DNA of 64,000 nucleotides from Moraxella caprae DSM 19149 (GTDB lineage: Bacteria; Pseudomonadota; Gammaproteobacteria; Pseudomonadales; Moraxellaceae): the NCBI RefSeq assembly GCF_000426885.1, contig NZ_AUGF01000005.1:1-64000 (forward strand). Reading direction: 5' to 3'. Made by a program: the position numbers and the translations under genes. The first letter of the stretch is position 1, and each line of letters opens with the position of its first letter. Shown one piece after another: positions 9,585-20,399 of this stretch. The notes beneath the pieces were generated by a model, which saw only the letters and a list, made by a program, of their open reading frames with translations, did no database searches and was not told where the DNA came from.

Positions 9585-10664
9585 TTACTCCCCACCCACA
9601 CTTGCCATCAAATCCGCTTGATGCTCTCTTAACAAACTATCAAGCAATTCACCCAAATCCCCTTCCATAATTGCGTCCAATTTATACAGCGTTAAATTGA
9701 TACGGTGGTCGGTCATTCGCCCTTGTGGAAAATTATAAGTGCGAATGCGCTCACTGCGGTCGCCAGAACCGACAAGATTGCGTCTCATATCGCTGGTTTG
9801 GTCAATTTGAGCTTGGACTTTGGCTTGTTGGATTTTGGCAACCAGCATTTTCATCGCCTTGTCTTTGTTGGCGTGCTGCGAGCGTTCTTGTTGGCACTCG
9901 GCCACCACGCCTGTGGGAATGTGGGTAATTCGCACCGCAGAATCGGTGGTGTTGACATGCTGACCGCCCGCCCCGCTTGAACGATAAGTATCAATCCGCA
10001 AATCGGCAGGGTTAATCTCCACCGTATCATCAAGTTCAATCTCAGGCATAATCGCAACCGTGCAAGCGGACGTATGCACCCGCCCTTGGCTTTCGGTCTC
10101 TGGCACACGTTGCACCCGATGAGCCCCACTTTCAAATTTGAGTCGTCCGTACACGCCCACGCCCGACACTCGGGTGATGATTTCTTTGTAGCCCCCATGT
10201 TCGCCATCGCTTGCCGATAACACTTCCACTTGCCAGCCTTGTGATTGGGCGTATTTTTGGTACATACGGAACAAATCGCCACTAAATATCGCCGCTTCGT
10301 CTCCGCCTGTACCTGCTCGGATTTCCAAAAAGGCGGTCGCCTTGTCGTTGGGGTCTTTGGGGAGCATCATGACGTTGAGAATTTCGGTCAATTCGTCAAT
10401 TTTGGATTTTGCCGTTTCAATCTCATCTTGTGCCAGCTCTTTCATGTCAGGGTCGGCAAGCATTTCGTTTGCGGTCGCCAAATCTTCTTCGGCTTGGCAA
10501 AACTTCCCCCAAGCATCCACAAGCTCGGACAATTCGCTATGCTCCACCGACAAGGCACGGAATTTTTTGCTGTCAGAAATGGTGTCAGGGTCGGACAACA
10601 AGGCGGTAACTTCTTCAAATCTGTCCGCCATTTGGTCTAGGCGGTGGCGTAGGGATTCTTTCAT
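9585..10664 (-). CDS. prfA: Peptide chain release factor 1
   Basis: Recognises UAA and UAG in the ribosomal A site and triggers peptide release. The 359-residue protein carries the tripeptide region in [18 protein letters not shown] (PET where E. coli has PAT, about residue 185) and the catalytic GGQ in [20 protein letters not shown] near residue 230. The length is the family standard. It is transcribed away from the R-M gene, with about 170 bp between the two starts. The usual downstream partner prmC is not next to it; a PLD-like gene and lysS follow instead. Confidence 0.98.
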   Translation of the reverse strand: MKESLRHRLDQMADRFEEVTALLSDPDTISDSKKFRALSVEHSELSELVDAWGKFCQAEEDLATANEMLADPDMKELAQDEIETAKSKIDELTEILNVMMLPKDPNDKATAFLEIRAGTGGDEAAIFSGDLFRMYQKYAQSQGWQVEVLSASDGEHGGYKEIITRVSGVGVYGRLKFESGAHRVQRVPETESQGRVHTSACTVAIMPEIELDDTVEINPADLRIDTYRSSGAGGQHVNTTDSAVRITHIPTGVVAECQQERSQHANKDKAMKMLVAKIQQAKVQAQIDQTSDMRRNLVGSGDRSERIRTYNFPQGRMTDHRINLTLYKLDAIMEGDLGELLDSLLREHQADLMASVGGE

Positions 10665-10824
10665 GATGATGATTTAATTCTTTTAAAACAGGCTATTTTG
10701 CCATATTTTTAAAATTTTTGCATTAAGTTTTACCAATTTATTGGCAATTTTATCAATCGCAACCCCCTTTCTTTTATCACTAAAAATCTGTTAAAATGAA
10801 AAAATTTTCTTGATATATATACAG

Positions 10825-10839
10825 TAGGACTGCAAAATG
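10825..10839 (+). promoter_or_regulatory. Ribosome site and ATG that decide the R-M gene start
   Basis: TAGGA at 10825-10829 lies 7 bp before ATG 10837-10839. This is the only good initiation signal ahead of the R-M gene. The ATG is directly followed by the ACCA repeat tract, and in the present state its frame closes at a TAG after 14 codons. Confidence 0.75.
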
Positions 10840-13800
10840 ACCAACCAACCAACCAACCAACCACATTATCGGACATTTTAGAGCAATATCAAGCACTTTC
10901 TCACACTCAGCGTGAAAAAGGCACTTATTTTGAACGCTTGTGCATTGATTATCTTAGCACCGAAAATCATTACAAAACCCTTTATGATACCGTACTTCCC
11001 TTTACCAAATGGGTAAGCCAGCACAAACCCGATTTCCCCAAAACTGATACAGGAATAGACCTTGTCGCCATTGGCAAGGACAGCACATTGACCGCCATTC
11101 AATGCAAAAATTATTCTGCCGATTATCACATTGCCAAATCTGACATTGACAGCTTTTTTACCGCATCTGGCAAGACAGATTTTAGCCACCGCCTTATCAT
11201 CACCACAACTGATCATTGGACAGCAAACGCCCAAAATTCCCTTGAAAATCAAAAAATCCCCGTCAATATCATCAGCCGTAGCGACCTTGAAAACAGCGTC
11301 ATTGACTGGGCAAAATACACCCCCAACCGCACGCCCATTCTCCACGCCAAAAAATCGCTACGCCCCCACCAACAACAAGCCCTAGCTGATGTTACCAAAG
11401 GTTTTCTTAATGCCAATCGTGGCAAGCTCATTATGGCGTGTGGCACAGGCAAAACTTTTACTTCCCTAAAAATCGCCGAAAATCTGGCTGGGGCTGGCAA
11501 ATTGGTGCTTTTTTGTGTGCCAAGCCTATCCTTATTATCCCAATCTTTGAGCGAATGGACACAGCAATCTGATATACCTATTTATGCCTATGCGGTGTGT
11601 TCGGACGGCGATGTCGGTAAACAAAAAAACGATGATGTGTTACAAACCCAATTACACGAACTACAATACCCTGCCACCACCAACGCCCAAAAATTAGCCG
11701 AAAAATTAATCAACCTCAAAGATAATGATATGGGAATGACGGTTATTTTTAGCACCTATCATTCCATTGAAGTTATTCATCAAGCCCAACAATTAGGCTT
11801 AAAAGAATTTGATTTGATTATTTGTGATGAAGCCCATCGCACCACAGGGGCAACTTTTGAAAATAATGACGAAAGCCATTTTGTCAAAATTCATCATAAT
11901 GACTTTATTAAAGCACAAAAACGCCTGTATATGACCGCCACCCCAAGAATATATAGCGATAAAGCCAAAAATGTTGAAGGTGTAGAAGCCATTTATTCTA
12001 TGGATAATGAAGAATATTATGGCAAAATTTTTCATACCATCAGTTTTAGCAGTGCGGTCAATCAAGATTTGTTGGTAGATTATAAAGTTTTGGTATTAGC
12101 CATATCCGAAAGTCATATTAACCGCCGATTAGAAAAATTATTAAATGATGATAAAAACGAATATAAAGTTGATGATGTCGCCAAAATCATCGGCTGTTGG
12201 AAAGCCTTATCAAAATATGGTGTAGAAACAGAATTAGCCGATGATTATAACCCAATGAAACGAGCGGTTGCCTTTTGTCAAGTGATTGACAAATATACAG
12301 GCAAACATAAAGTCAGTTCAAAAGCCATTAGTGGTATGTTTAATGAAGTGGTGAGTGCTTATCAAGCCCAAGAAATCAAACTGCTAAAAGAAAAATCTAA
12401 AACAGATGAAATAATATTAAACCCATCATTGCAATTAAACTGTGAATCCAACCATATAGACGGCTCAATGAACGCCAGCCAAAAGGCAAATAAAATCAAC
12501 TGGCTAAAAGAAAACACCCCAGACAATACCTGCCGAATACTTTCTAATGTCCGTTGTCTATCCGAAGGCGTTGATGTGCCTGCATTGGACGCTGTGTTAT
12601 TTTTGTCCGCTCGTAATTCACAGATTGATGTGGTGCAATCGGTAGGACGAGTAATGAGAAAAGCCGAAGGCAAAAAACGGGGCTATGTGATATTGCCGAT
12701 TGTCATTCCTGCTGGCGTAGAGCCTGAAACCGCTCTTGATAATAACGAAAATTATAAAGTGGTGTGGGAAGTGTTAAACGCCTTGCGTTCACACGATGAT
12801 AGATTTGATGCAATGCTCAATAAATTAGAATTTGGAGCAAGTAAAGATAAAATTGAAATTATTGATGTTACCAATAATATTAGCAAAAAATCCACAAGCA
12901 ATAAAAAAACCACTCGTGGCAAATCCACCATTGGTCAAAAAGAGAATAAGCCAGCAGTACAAGGTGAATTGGATTTTAATGTCAGCGATATTGAACGGGC
13001 ATTAATTGCCAAAATCGTCAAAAAATGCGGTAATCGCATGCACTGGCAAGAATGGGCAAAAAATGTCGCCGAAATTGCGGGCACTCACAGCGATAGAATT
13101 AAAGCAATATTAGAAAACAAAGACAATGTTATTCAAATCAAAGCCTTTAATGAATTTGTAGAACAGCTTAAAAATGATTTAAATACCGCAACCACCGATA
13201 ATGATGCAATAGAAATGCTCGCCCAACATCTTATTACCAAGCCAATTTTTGATGCATTATTTGATGACCCAGAATTTACCAAAAAAAATCCAATGTCTGT
13301 GGCATTGGATAAAGTCATCAATGCCCTAGCATTAACCAACATTTCTGATAAAGAAACCAAAGAATTAAATGAGTTTTATCACGCCATCGCCATTCGGGTT
13401 AGTGGTATTAAAGAGCCTGCCCACCGCCAAAGAATCATCAAAGAACTTTATGATAATTTCTTTCGTACAGCATTCCCAAAACTCTCTGAAAAAATGGGCA
13501 TTGTTTATACACCCATAGAAGTGGTGGATTTTATCATACATTCCATAGAACATATTTTAAAAACCGAATTTAATTCAAGTCTAAATAATCAGGGCGTACA
13601 AATCATTGACCCATTTACAGGCACAGGTACTTTTATCACACGGCTATTACAAAGTGGCATTATTGATAATAAAAACCTACCCAAAAAATATCAAGAAATC
13701 CACGCCAATGAAATGCTACTGCTCGCCTATTATATTGCTACCATTAATATAGAAAGTGTGTATCACAGTTTAATTATTGATGATTATAAACCCTTTAATG

Positions 13801-15706
13801 GCATTTGTCTGGCGGACACTTTTGCGATGTATGAAAATGACTTAATTACATTAAGCGACAACAGCGAACGCCAAAAACGCCAAAAAGCATTGGACATTAC
13901 TGTGATTATGGGCAATCCGCCTTATTCTGTTGGCAAAAAAAGTGCAAATGATAATATTGAAAACTTTAAATATCCCTTCTTAGATAATAGAATTGAAAAT
14001 ACCTATATCAAACACTCAAACAGCACTTTAAAAAAGGGGTACTACAATAGCTATATCCGTGAAATTCGTTGGGCAAATGATAGAATAGGTGATAACGGCA
14101 TCATTGGTTTTGTTACCAGTGCTGGATTTATTGAAAGTCAGCTGTTTAGCGGATTAAGAAAAGTTTTAGCTGATGAATGTAGCAGTCTATATATTTTTCA
14201 TTTGCGTGGCAATGCGAACACATCTGGCGAATTAAGAAGAAAAGAAAAAGACAATGTATTTGGAAGTGATGATAAAAATAAAGGTTCAATCAAAGAACCA
14301 GTTGCCATATCTATTTTGGTAAAAAATAAAAATTACCCAACAAATGGAAAAATAAATTTCTATAATATTGGGGACTATTTAACCCGTGATGAAAAATTGA
14401 ATATCATTAGTGAATTTAAGTCTATTGATGGTATTAAAAATTGGCAAACCATAATTCCTGATGAATTTAATGACTGGCTTAATCATCGTGATACTAACTT
14501 TAATAATTACATTTCAATGACTGGCTCTGATGAGTTAAATGTATTTTTAGATTACTCTAATGGGGTTGCAAGCAGTCGTGATAAGTGGGTTTATAATAGC
14601 TCAAGAAATAATTTATTGCAACAAATGCAGTCTTGTATTGATTTTTACAATTTAGAGCGAGAAAACTGGATTTCCAATAATGGACAATACAATTTAAACT
14701 TAGACGAAAAGAAAATCAGTTGGAGTGATAATACAAAAAAATACATTAAAAGAAATTTAAAATCGGAACTCAACCAAAACTTTATAACAAAATCATTATA
14801 CAGACCTTTCTCTATTCAGTTTATTTATTTTGATAAATTTTGGATAGAAAGAACTTTAAATAATAAAATTTACCCAAATTCATCTTGCAATAACTTGGTT
14901 ATTTGTTTGGCATTGGCTAATAAAAAATATTTTTCAGTGATTATAACAAATTCAATACCAGACTATCATTTGATTGGCGATACAAAATGTTACCCCTTAT
15001 ATCTCTATGAAAATGACAAAAATGGCAATTATACCCAAAAATCCGCCATTTCTGATGACGCATTAACGCATTTTTCTTCCTATTACAATGCAGAATTAAA
15101 TAAAGAACAGATTTTTTATTATATCTATGGCTTACTCCATAGCACCGATTATCGTGAACGCTATGCCGATAATCTGTCTAAGCAATTACCACGCATTCCA
15201 CGAGTCAAATCGCTAGATGACTTTTGGCATTTGAACAGGCAGGACGAGCATTGGCAGATTTGCATTTAAATTATGAAAGTGTGGCAATGTATGGTGATGT
15301 GAAATTACAAGGCGGTATTTATATTTCTGATGATAAAATTATTGGTGGTAGCGATGATGATTTTTATGTGAGTAAAATGAAATTTGGTAAGCGTAAAAAT
15401 ACCAAAACAGGCAAAAATGAAGATGACAAAACAGTGATTATTTATAATGATAATTTTACTGTAAGTAACATTCCATTACAAGCCTATGATTATATCGTCA
15501 ATGGCAAATCAGGGGTAGAATGGGTAATGGAACGCCAGTCCATTAAAACCGATAAAACCAGTGGCATCACCAATAATGCCAATGATTGGGCAATAGAGAC
15601 GATGAATAATGCTCGTTATCCCTTAGAGTTATTACTTCGTGTCATAACGGTAAGTATTGAGAGCATGAATATCGTGAATAATTTGCCCAGTCTTGTGATT
15701 GAGTAA
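10837..15706 (+). pseudogene. Single-chain (type ISP, LlaGI-like) restriction-modification enzyme; out of frame at both ends
   Basis: Reconstructed length is about 1620 residues, the size of LlaGI-type enzymes. Domains in order: Mrr-like nuclease (GIDLVA...AIQCKNY, about residues 73-92), superfamily 2 helicase (Walker A ACGTGKTF near 200, DEAH near 330, TATPR near 367), N6-adenine methyltransferase (DPFTGTGTF near 925, NPPY near 1027), then target recognition. Such enzymes methylate one strand and cut after converging translocation. Two features break it. The ATG at 10837 is followed by six ACCA units and is out of frame with the body, whose N-terminus reads TLSDILEQYQALSHTQREKG; one more unit or two fewer would restore it. 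At 15226-15227, a G lost from TGG(G)CATTT separates the last 160 residues (AFEQAGRALADLHLNYE...). The TTG at 10938 is the first in-frame start-like codon but sits inside the conserved N-terminus. No separate specificity gene is nearby. Confidence 0.85.
10840..10863 (+). repeat. ACCA tetranucleotide tract (six copies), putative phase switch
   Basis: Six uninterrupted ACCA units directly after the ATG at 10837. Four-base units change the frame when copies are gained or lost by slipped-strand mispairing. With six copies translation ends after MTNQPTNQPHYRTF; with seven (or four) it enters the R-M body. Moraxella modM methyltransferase genes are known to phase-vary through a cyclic form of this same repeat (CAAC). 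Confidence 0.85.
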
Positions 15707-15713
15707 CACAATA

Positions 15714-15742
15714 AAAAGCGGATAAAATTTTTATCCGCTTTT
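15714..15742. terminator. Bidirectional hairpin between the R-M gene and trmA
   Basis: Perfect arms AAAAGCGGATAAA / TTTATCCGCTTTT with A/T runs on both sides, placed between two converging genes. Confidence 0.85.
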
Positions 15743-15756
15743 ATACTTTTTGAGCT

Positions 15757-16890
15757 TTATTTTTTACTAAGCCAAACCCCACTTTCTATATGGTGCGTAT
15801 AGGGAAATTGGTCAAATAAGGCAAAGCGTTTTATTTCGTGGGTATGATTTAAAAATTGCAAGTTTTCAAATAAAGTATCGGGGTTGCATGAAATATAAAT
15901 GATATTATCAAAATTTGCCAAAATCTTTAAAGTTTCATCATCAATCCCTGCTCGGGGCGGGTCGACAAAGACAGTATTGAAGTCATAAGATTTAATATCA
16001 ATATCACTCTCGGCAAGTCTTCTAAATTCACGCTCGCCATTATGAGCTTGGCTAAATTCTTGGGCAGATAAGCGAGCTATGGCGATATTGGAGATATTAT
16101 TATAATCAATCGCCCATTTGGCAGAATTAACCGATGATTTTGCCATTTCGGTTGCCAGAACTTGATTAAAATACCTAGATAACGGCAAGGTAAAATTACC
16201 ATTACCACAATATAATTCTAACAAATCTTTTTTATCATGTTGGCTAATATTATCCGCCACATCACAGGCAAAGTTTAGCATATGACGGCACACATAAGCA
16301 TTGGGCTGGCTAAATCCGCCTTCTATTTGTTGATAATAAAAATCTTGGGACTGTCCTTTAATGTCCACGCTCATTTTTTCAATGACAAAATCATCATCTA
16401 ATACCAATTTTTGTCCACGACTTCGCCCAATGAGTTTTATACTCAATTTATCCGCCAATGAATTTGCCAATGCTTGCCAGTTTTCATCTAATTTTTTATG
16501 ATAAATGAGCGTAACGAGCATTTGCCCATGCAAGGTATTTAAAAAATCAATTTGAAATAGTTTATCTTTTAATAAGCTGTTTTGTTTTAATTCATTTAAT
16601 AAAACAGGCATCAGCTCGTTGATAGCACGACTGGCAATAGCAAAATCGGTAATTTCAATCACCTTTTTTGATTTGCCGTCTCGCTCAAACATCGCATAAA
16701 ACATATCGTCCGCCCCGTCTCGCTCGGTATGCCAAATTCTAAATTCGGCACGCTGGCGAAAATGGCTTATCGGCGATTCATAGACTTCTAAGGCAGGCGG
16801 ATTAAACGGAGCGAATTGGGTGCTAATGCGGTCAATTTTGGCGGATAATTGGGCGTGGTAATCATCGTGCGTAAAGGCGGTGTGTGTCAT
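15757..16890 (-). CDS. trmA: tRNA (uracil(54)-C5)-methyltransferase
   Basis: Makes 5-methyluridine at position 54 of the tRNA T loop with S-adenosylmethionine. Visible are [12 protein letters not shown] near the N-terminus, the SAM-binding [26 protein letters not shown] and the catalytic cysteine in [13 protein letters not shown]. There is no N-terminal TRAM domain or iron-sulfur cysteine set, which separates it from RlmC/RlmD. I start it at the ATG at 16890 ([15 protein letters not shown]), which matches the family N-terminus. The frame is open to 16947 but the extra 19 residues overlap the putative promoter of the divergent gene. It converges on the R-M gene across a shared terminator. Confidence 0.95.
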   Translation of the reverse strand: MTHTAFTHDDYHAQLSAKIDRISTQFAPFNPPALEVYESPISHFRQRAEFRIWHTERDGADDMFYAMFERDGKSKKVIEITDFAIASRAINELMPVLLNELKQNSLLKDKLFQIDFLNTLHGQMLVTLIYHKKLDENWQALANSLADKLSIKLIGRSRGQKLVLDDDFVIEKMSVDIKGQSQDFYYQQIEGGFSQPNAYVCRHMLNFACDVADNISQHDKKDLLELYCGNGNFTLPLSRYFNQVLATEMAKSSVNSAKWAIDYNNISNIAIARLSAQEFSQAHNGEREFRRLAESDIDIKSYDFNTVFVDPPRAGIDDETLKILANFDNIIYISCNPDTLFENLQFLNHTHEIKRFALFDQFPYTHHIESGVWLSKK

Positions 16891-16932
16891 AATATGGCTA
16901 ATGTCAAATAAAACCGCCATTTTATAAAAATA

Positions 16933-16962
16933 TTCGCCAAAAAGCAAATGGCACGCTATAAT
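16933..16962 (+). promoter_or_regulatory. Candidate sigma-70 promoter for the NadR-like kinase
   Basis: Consensus -10 TATAAT at 16957-16962, with a weak -35 TTCGCC at 16933-16938 and 18 bp spacing. It overlaps the first in-frame ATG (16948) of the downstream ORF, which argues that translation starts later, at 16987 or 16996. Confidence 0.5.
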
Positions 16963-16986
16963 AGCCTATTTATCCATCAAATCATA

Positions 16987-17514
16987 ATGCCCAAAATGAC
17001 CGTCAAGAAAATCCTGCTTATCGGTGCCGAATGCACTGGCAAATCCACGCTCGCCCACGCCCTAGCGGACAAATACAACACCACTTACACGCCCGAATAC
17101 CTGCGTACCTACCTAGAACAAAAGCCAACAGGCTATGTCTGCACCTTTGATGATTTAACGCCCATCGCACAAGGACAAATGGACAGTGAGAAGCATGCGG
17201 TTGCCACTGCCCATCGCTATTGTTTTATAGATACATCATTATTACTACTACATATTTATAGTCAGCACTATTTTAATAAAACGCCTGATATTATTTTGGA
17301 TAATTTAAATAACCAATATGATTTAATTTTAGTTACCGATGAGATTGGCATTACATGGATAGATGATGGCATGAGAGATTTACCCAATGGGCGACAGCAA
17401 ATGCGACAAACGATTATTAAAGAATTAGAAAACCGCCAATTAACTTATCACGCCATTTCGGGAAATTTGGAAAATAGAATAAAACAAGTTGGGGAATTAT
17501 TAAAAAATCTTTAA
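16987..17514 (+). CDS. NadR-like AAA-type ATPase / putative nicotinamide riboside kinase
   Basis: A P-loop protein of about 175 residues resembling the C-terminal kinase domain of NadR. P-loop GAECTGKSTLAHALA lies near the N-terminus, then YTPEYLRTYLE, where NadR-type kinases have a conserved E-x-x-R, and FIDTSLLLLHIYSQHYF and LILVTDEIGITWIDDGMRDL further on. The likely role is phosphorylation of nicotinamide riboside for NAD salvage, but no pnuC transporter is next to it, so the substrate is inferred. Start choice is uncertain: the frame opens at 16948, but a TATAAT box covers that site. MPKMTVKKILLIG (16987) or the next ATG (16996) are better placed. Confidence 0.75.
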   Translation: MPKMTVKKILLIGAECTGKSTLAHALADKYNTTYTPEYLRTYLEQKPTGYVCTFDDLTPIAQGQMDSEKHAVATAHRYCFIDTSLLLLHIYSQHYFNKTPDIILDNLNNQYDLILVTDEIGITWIDDGMRDLPNGRQQMRQTIIKELENRQLTYHAISGNLENRIKQVGELLKNL

Positions 17515-17533
17515 TTTTATAAATTTTAATAAC

Positions 17534-17568
17534 AATAAAAAGAGCGAAAATCATCCGCTCTTTTTATT
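17534..17568. terminator. Bidirectional hairpin
   Basis: Arms AATAAAAAGAGCG / CGCTCTTTTTATT between the converging NadR-like and FabH-like genes, with a U-run in both directions. Confidence 0.88.
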
Positions 17569-17591
17569 ATATCAATGGTCAATGATTTTTA

Positions 17592-18737
17592 TCACACCTT
17601 CTTAACAATCACCGAACCGATAGAATATCCCGCCCCAAACGAGCAAATCACCGCCAAATCACCGCTGGCAATGCCGTCTTGACAACGATGAAAGGCAATC
17701 ATCGGACTTGCCGAACTGGTATTACCAAACTCATCAATGACAATCGGAGCAATCGATTTGTCCGCATCTTTACCCATCACGGTGCGTAAAATCAAATCAA
17801 TCATGTTAATGTTGGCTTGGTGTAGCCACAGTTTTTTGACTTTATCGGTGCTGATGTTGTTTTCTGCCAAATGCGTGCTGATAATCTCGGACACTTTGGG
17901 GCAGACTTCACGGAATACTTTACGCCCTTCTTGTAAGAATAATTTATCGGTAACAGGCTCGTCTAGATCAGGATACATGGACGTTTTGGCGTGCAAAAAT
18001 TCACTTCTGTCCATAAAGCCAAATTCGTTTTTGATGTTGGTTGAAAACTCTGTCCACAGCTTGCTATCTAGCACTTCATAGCCTTTTGGTGTGTCGGTCT
18101 CTTCGATAATAGTCGCCGCTGCCACATCGCCAAAGATGAAATGACTATCACGGTTACGCCAGTTGAGATGAGCGGACGTAATCTCGACATTGACCACGGC
18201 AATGCGTTTGGCGACACCGCCTTTTATCATACCGACCGCTTGGGCGATACCAAAAGTCGCCGCACTACACGCCACGTTGGTATCAAAGGCAAAACCGCCC
18301 ACCATACCCACGGCATGCTGAATCTCAATGGCAATGGCAGGATAGACACGCTGAAAGTTGGAGCAAGCACAGATAATCCCGTCCAAATCTTTGCCTTCTA
18401 AGCCAGCATTAGCTAAGGCTTGATTGAGTGCGTCCGTCCCCATCTCTGCCATGATAGACAGCTCCTCACCAAGTTTGCGAGCAGGGAAAATCGGTGCCAT
18501 GATGTTCGGGTCTAAAATACCTTTCTTATCAATGACATAGCGAGATTTGATGCCTGACGCTTTTTCGATGAATTCCACGGTAGAATGCTGTAAAGCCGTC
18601 TTTTCGCCAGATTCAATGGCTTGGGCGTGGGCTTCATTATAGTTATCCACATAAGTGTTAAATGCCGTTACCAACTCTTCGTTGGTGATTTTGTCTTTGG
18701 GAATGTGTAGCCCTGTGGCGGTGATGCAAATGGTCAT
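17592..18737 (-). CDS. Beta-ketoacyl-ACP synthase III family protein (FabH-like)
   Basis: A 381-residue thiolase-fold condensing enzyme. The KAS III catalytic triad is visible: Cys in DTNVACSAATFG (about residue 157), His in LWLHQANINMIDL (about 300) and Asn in DEFGNTSSASPM (about 335). It ends with the family's CSFGAGYSIGSVIV. It is longer than E. coli FabH (317 residues) because of an N-terminal insert at about residues 30-90. This fits the larger KAS III forms common in Moraxellaceae and Pseudomonas that start fatty acid synthesis from acetyl- or longer acyl-CoA. Substrate length cannot be read from the sequence. It stands alone, not in a fab cluster. Confidence 0.88.
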   Translation of the reverse strand: MTICITATGLHIPKDKITNEELVTAFNTYVDNYNEAHAQAIESGEKTALQHSTVEFIEKASGIKSRYVIDKKGILDPNIMAPIFPARKLGEELSIMAEMGTDALNQALANAGLEGKDLDGIICACSNFQRVYPAIAIEIQHAVGMVGGFAFDTNVACSAATFGIAQAVGMIKGGVAKRIAVVNVEITSAHLNWRNRDSHFIFGDVAAATIIEETDTPKGYEVLDSKLWTEFSTNIKNEFGFMDRSEFLHAKTSMYPDLDEPVTDKLFLQEGRKVFREVCPKVSEIISTHLAENNISTDKVKKLWLHQANINMIDLILRTVMGKDADKSIAPIVIDEFGNTSSASPMIAFHRCQDGIASGDLAVICSFGAGYSIGSVIVKKV

Positions 18738-18943
18738 AGATACTCCGCTTTTGCCTTATGTATTATGTTGTGTTTGAAAAATTTAGTTACAAATTTATTT
18801 GCCTAGTTTAACATATTTTTTCATAAAAAACAGCATACATTTGTAGTCTTTTATTAAAAGTAAATTGCCATCAGTCATCATCTGACTATCATTCTTTTGC
18901 CATTTATTTTATAATAAAAGCCAATTTATCACGACCGTTCATT

Positions 18944-20338
18944 ATGTCACACCAACCTGCCACGCCCATCAAACTCATCGTCATCGGACACACCAATGTC
19001 GGCAAAACATCACTCATGCGAACCTTGCTCCGAGATGGTGAATTTGGCGAAGTCAAAAATGCATCCGCCACCACTCGCCATGTCGAAGCTGTCACGCTCT
19101 ATGCCAACGATGGTAAGCCCTTGGTTGCCCTATGTGACACCCCCGGCTTAGAAGATGGCTCGGGTGTGATGGATTTTTTGCATGAACACACCGACGGGCG
19201 AGCTGATGGCGTGGAGCGGTTGCAAGCCTTTCTAAGAGCGGTTGCAAGCAGTGACCCCAAACTGAGCGATGATTATAGTCAAGAAGCCAAAGTCATTAAC
19301 GCCCTACTCTCTGCCGATGTCGCCATTTATGTCGTAGACGTGCGTGAGCCTGTGCTGTCCAAATACAAAGATGAACTGGCGATTTTGGCAAGCTCGGGCG
19401 TGCCTGTGTTGCCTGTATTTAACTTCATCAAAGATGAGCGGGCAAACCTCGATGACTGGCGTGAGACCCTAACACGGCGGGCGTTGCATGCTTATCAGCC
19501 CTTTGATACCATCGCTTTTGACTTTGCCAGCGAGATGGCGTTATGGGACAACCTAGGCACGCTCACTCATCATCCTGCCTTTGCCACCTTGAAGCACGAA
19601 CGTACCGAACTATGGCAAGACATGGCGGAGATGGGCAGTTTGGTGATTGCTGATTTTCTCGTTAATGTGGCAAGTTTTCACAAAAAAATCGGGGAAGATG
19701 ACGACCCCACGCCCACTCTCACTACCATGCAACACGCCACCCGTCAAGCCTTTGACATCATGCAACAAAAGCTGTTGGATTTGTATAAATTTTATCATGT
19801 ACAGACCGAGCATGGCGAGTTTGCCGTCACAGGTGCCGAGCAGGATATTTTTGACAGTGAACTGCTTGCCCGTTATGGCATTCGCACCGCCAGTGGTAGC
19901 ATGGCAGGCATGATAGTTGGGGCAGGCATTGACGTGGCGACCCTTGGGGCAAGTCTGGGGTTAGGCACCGCCATCGGGGGCGTGCTTGGTGGACTGCTGC
20001 CTAACAGCGGTACCATTAAGGACAAAGCGATGGGCGTTAAGACCCTGACCATCAACAATGAGACGCTTGCCCTGCTCGCCATCCAAAGCCAAAACCTGCA
20101 TTACACCTTACGCCACCTAGGGCATGCTAGCCTTGACATCATCAGCACTCATCATCATGACACGCTGGTGTGGCAAGCAGGCAAGCTCCCCACGCCGCTT
20201 AAAAAAGCTCGTGCCTATCCGCATTATAGCAGTCTGGACGGGCGTTATGATGACAAAAAAGCCGTCCGCTCCGAGCTGTCGGACAAGCTCAGCGACATCC
20301 TGCTGACCCATCTGGGCAACATGGAAAAATTACGCTAA
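18944..20338 (+). CDS. GTPase with DUF3482 domain
   Basis: 464 residues. The N-terminal Ras-like G domain has P-loop GHTNVGKTS (residues 15-23), switch II DTPGLEDGSG near 64 and an NFIKDE motif in the G4 position near 165. The C-terminal DUF3482 part includes a glycine-rich hydrophobic stretch (GMIVGAGIDVATLGASLGLG, about 325-345) that may insert in or press against the membrane. Relatives are often paired with a DUF2868 gene, absent here. The function is unknown; Era/YfjP-like GTPases suggest a role at the membrane or in ribosome maturation. The GNAT gene follows after 61 bp. Confidence 0.85.
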   Translation: MSHQPATPIKLIVIGHTNVGKTSLMRTLLRDGEFGEVKNASATTRHVEAVTLYANDGKPLVALCDTPGLEDGSGVMDFLHEHTDGRADGVERLQAFLRAVASSDPKLSDDYSQEAKVINALLSADVAIYVVDVREPVLSKYKDELAILASSGVPVLPVFNFIKDERANLDDWRETLTRRALHAYQPFDTIAFDFASEMALWDNLGTLTHHPAFATLKHERTELWQDMAEMGSLVIADFLVNVASFHKKIGEDDDPTPTLTTMQHATRQAFDIMQQKLLDLYKFYHVQTEHGEFAVTGAEQDIFDSELLARYGIRTASGSMAGMIVGAGIDVATLGASLGLGTAIGGVLGGLLPNSGTIKDKAMGVKTLTINNETLALLAIQSQNLHYTLRHLGHASLDIISTHHHDTLVWQAGKLPTPLKKARAYPHYSSLDGRYDDKKAVRSELSDKLSDILLTHLGNMEKLR

Positions 20339-20399
20339 CGCCACGCCTGCCCTATCGGCGACACTCATTGCCATAACACCAACACACCAAGGACATATC

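Noticed and set aside
10938-10940. TTG as the real start of the R-M gene
   Set aside because: It lies inside the conserved N-terminal domain and has no ribosome site; the frame upstream encodes the missing family N-terminus and leads to the repeat and ATG at 10837.
10665-16000. Defence island around the R-M gene
   Set aside because: Neighbours are prfA and trmA, both housekeeping; no integrase, second defence gene or att-like repeat seen.
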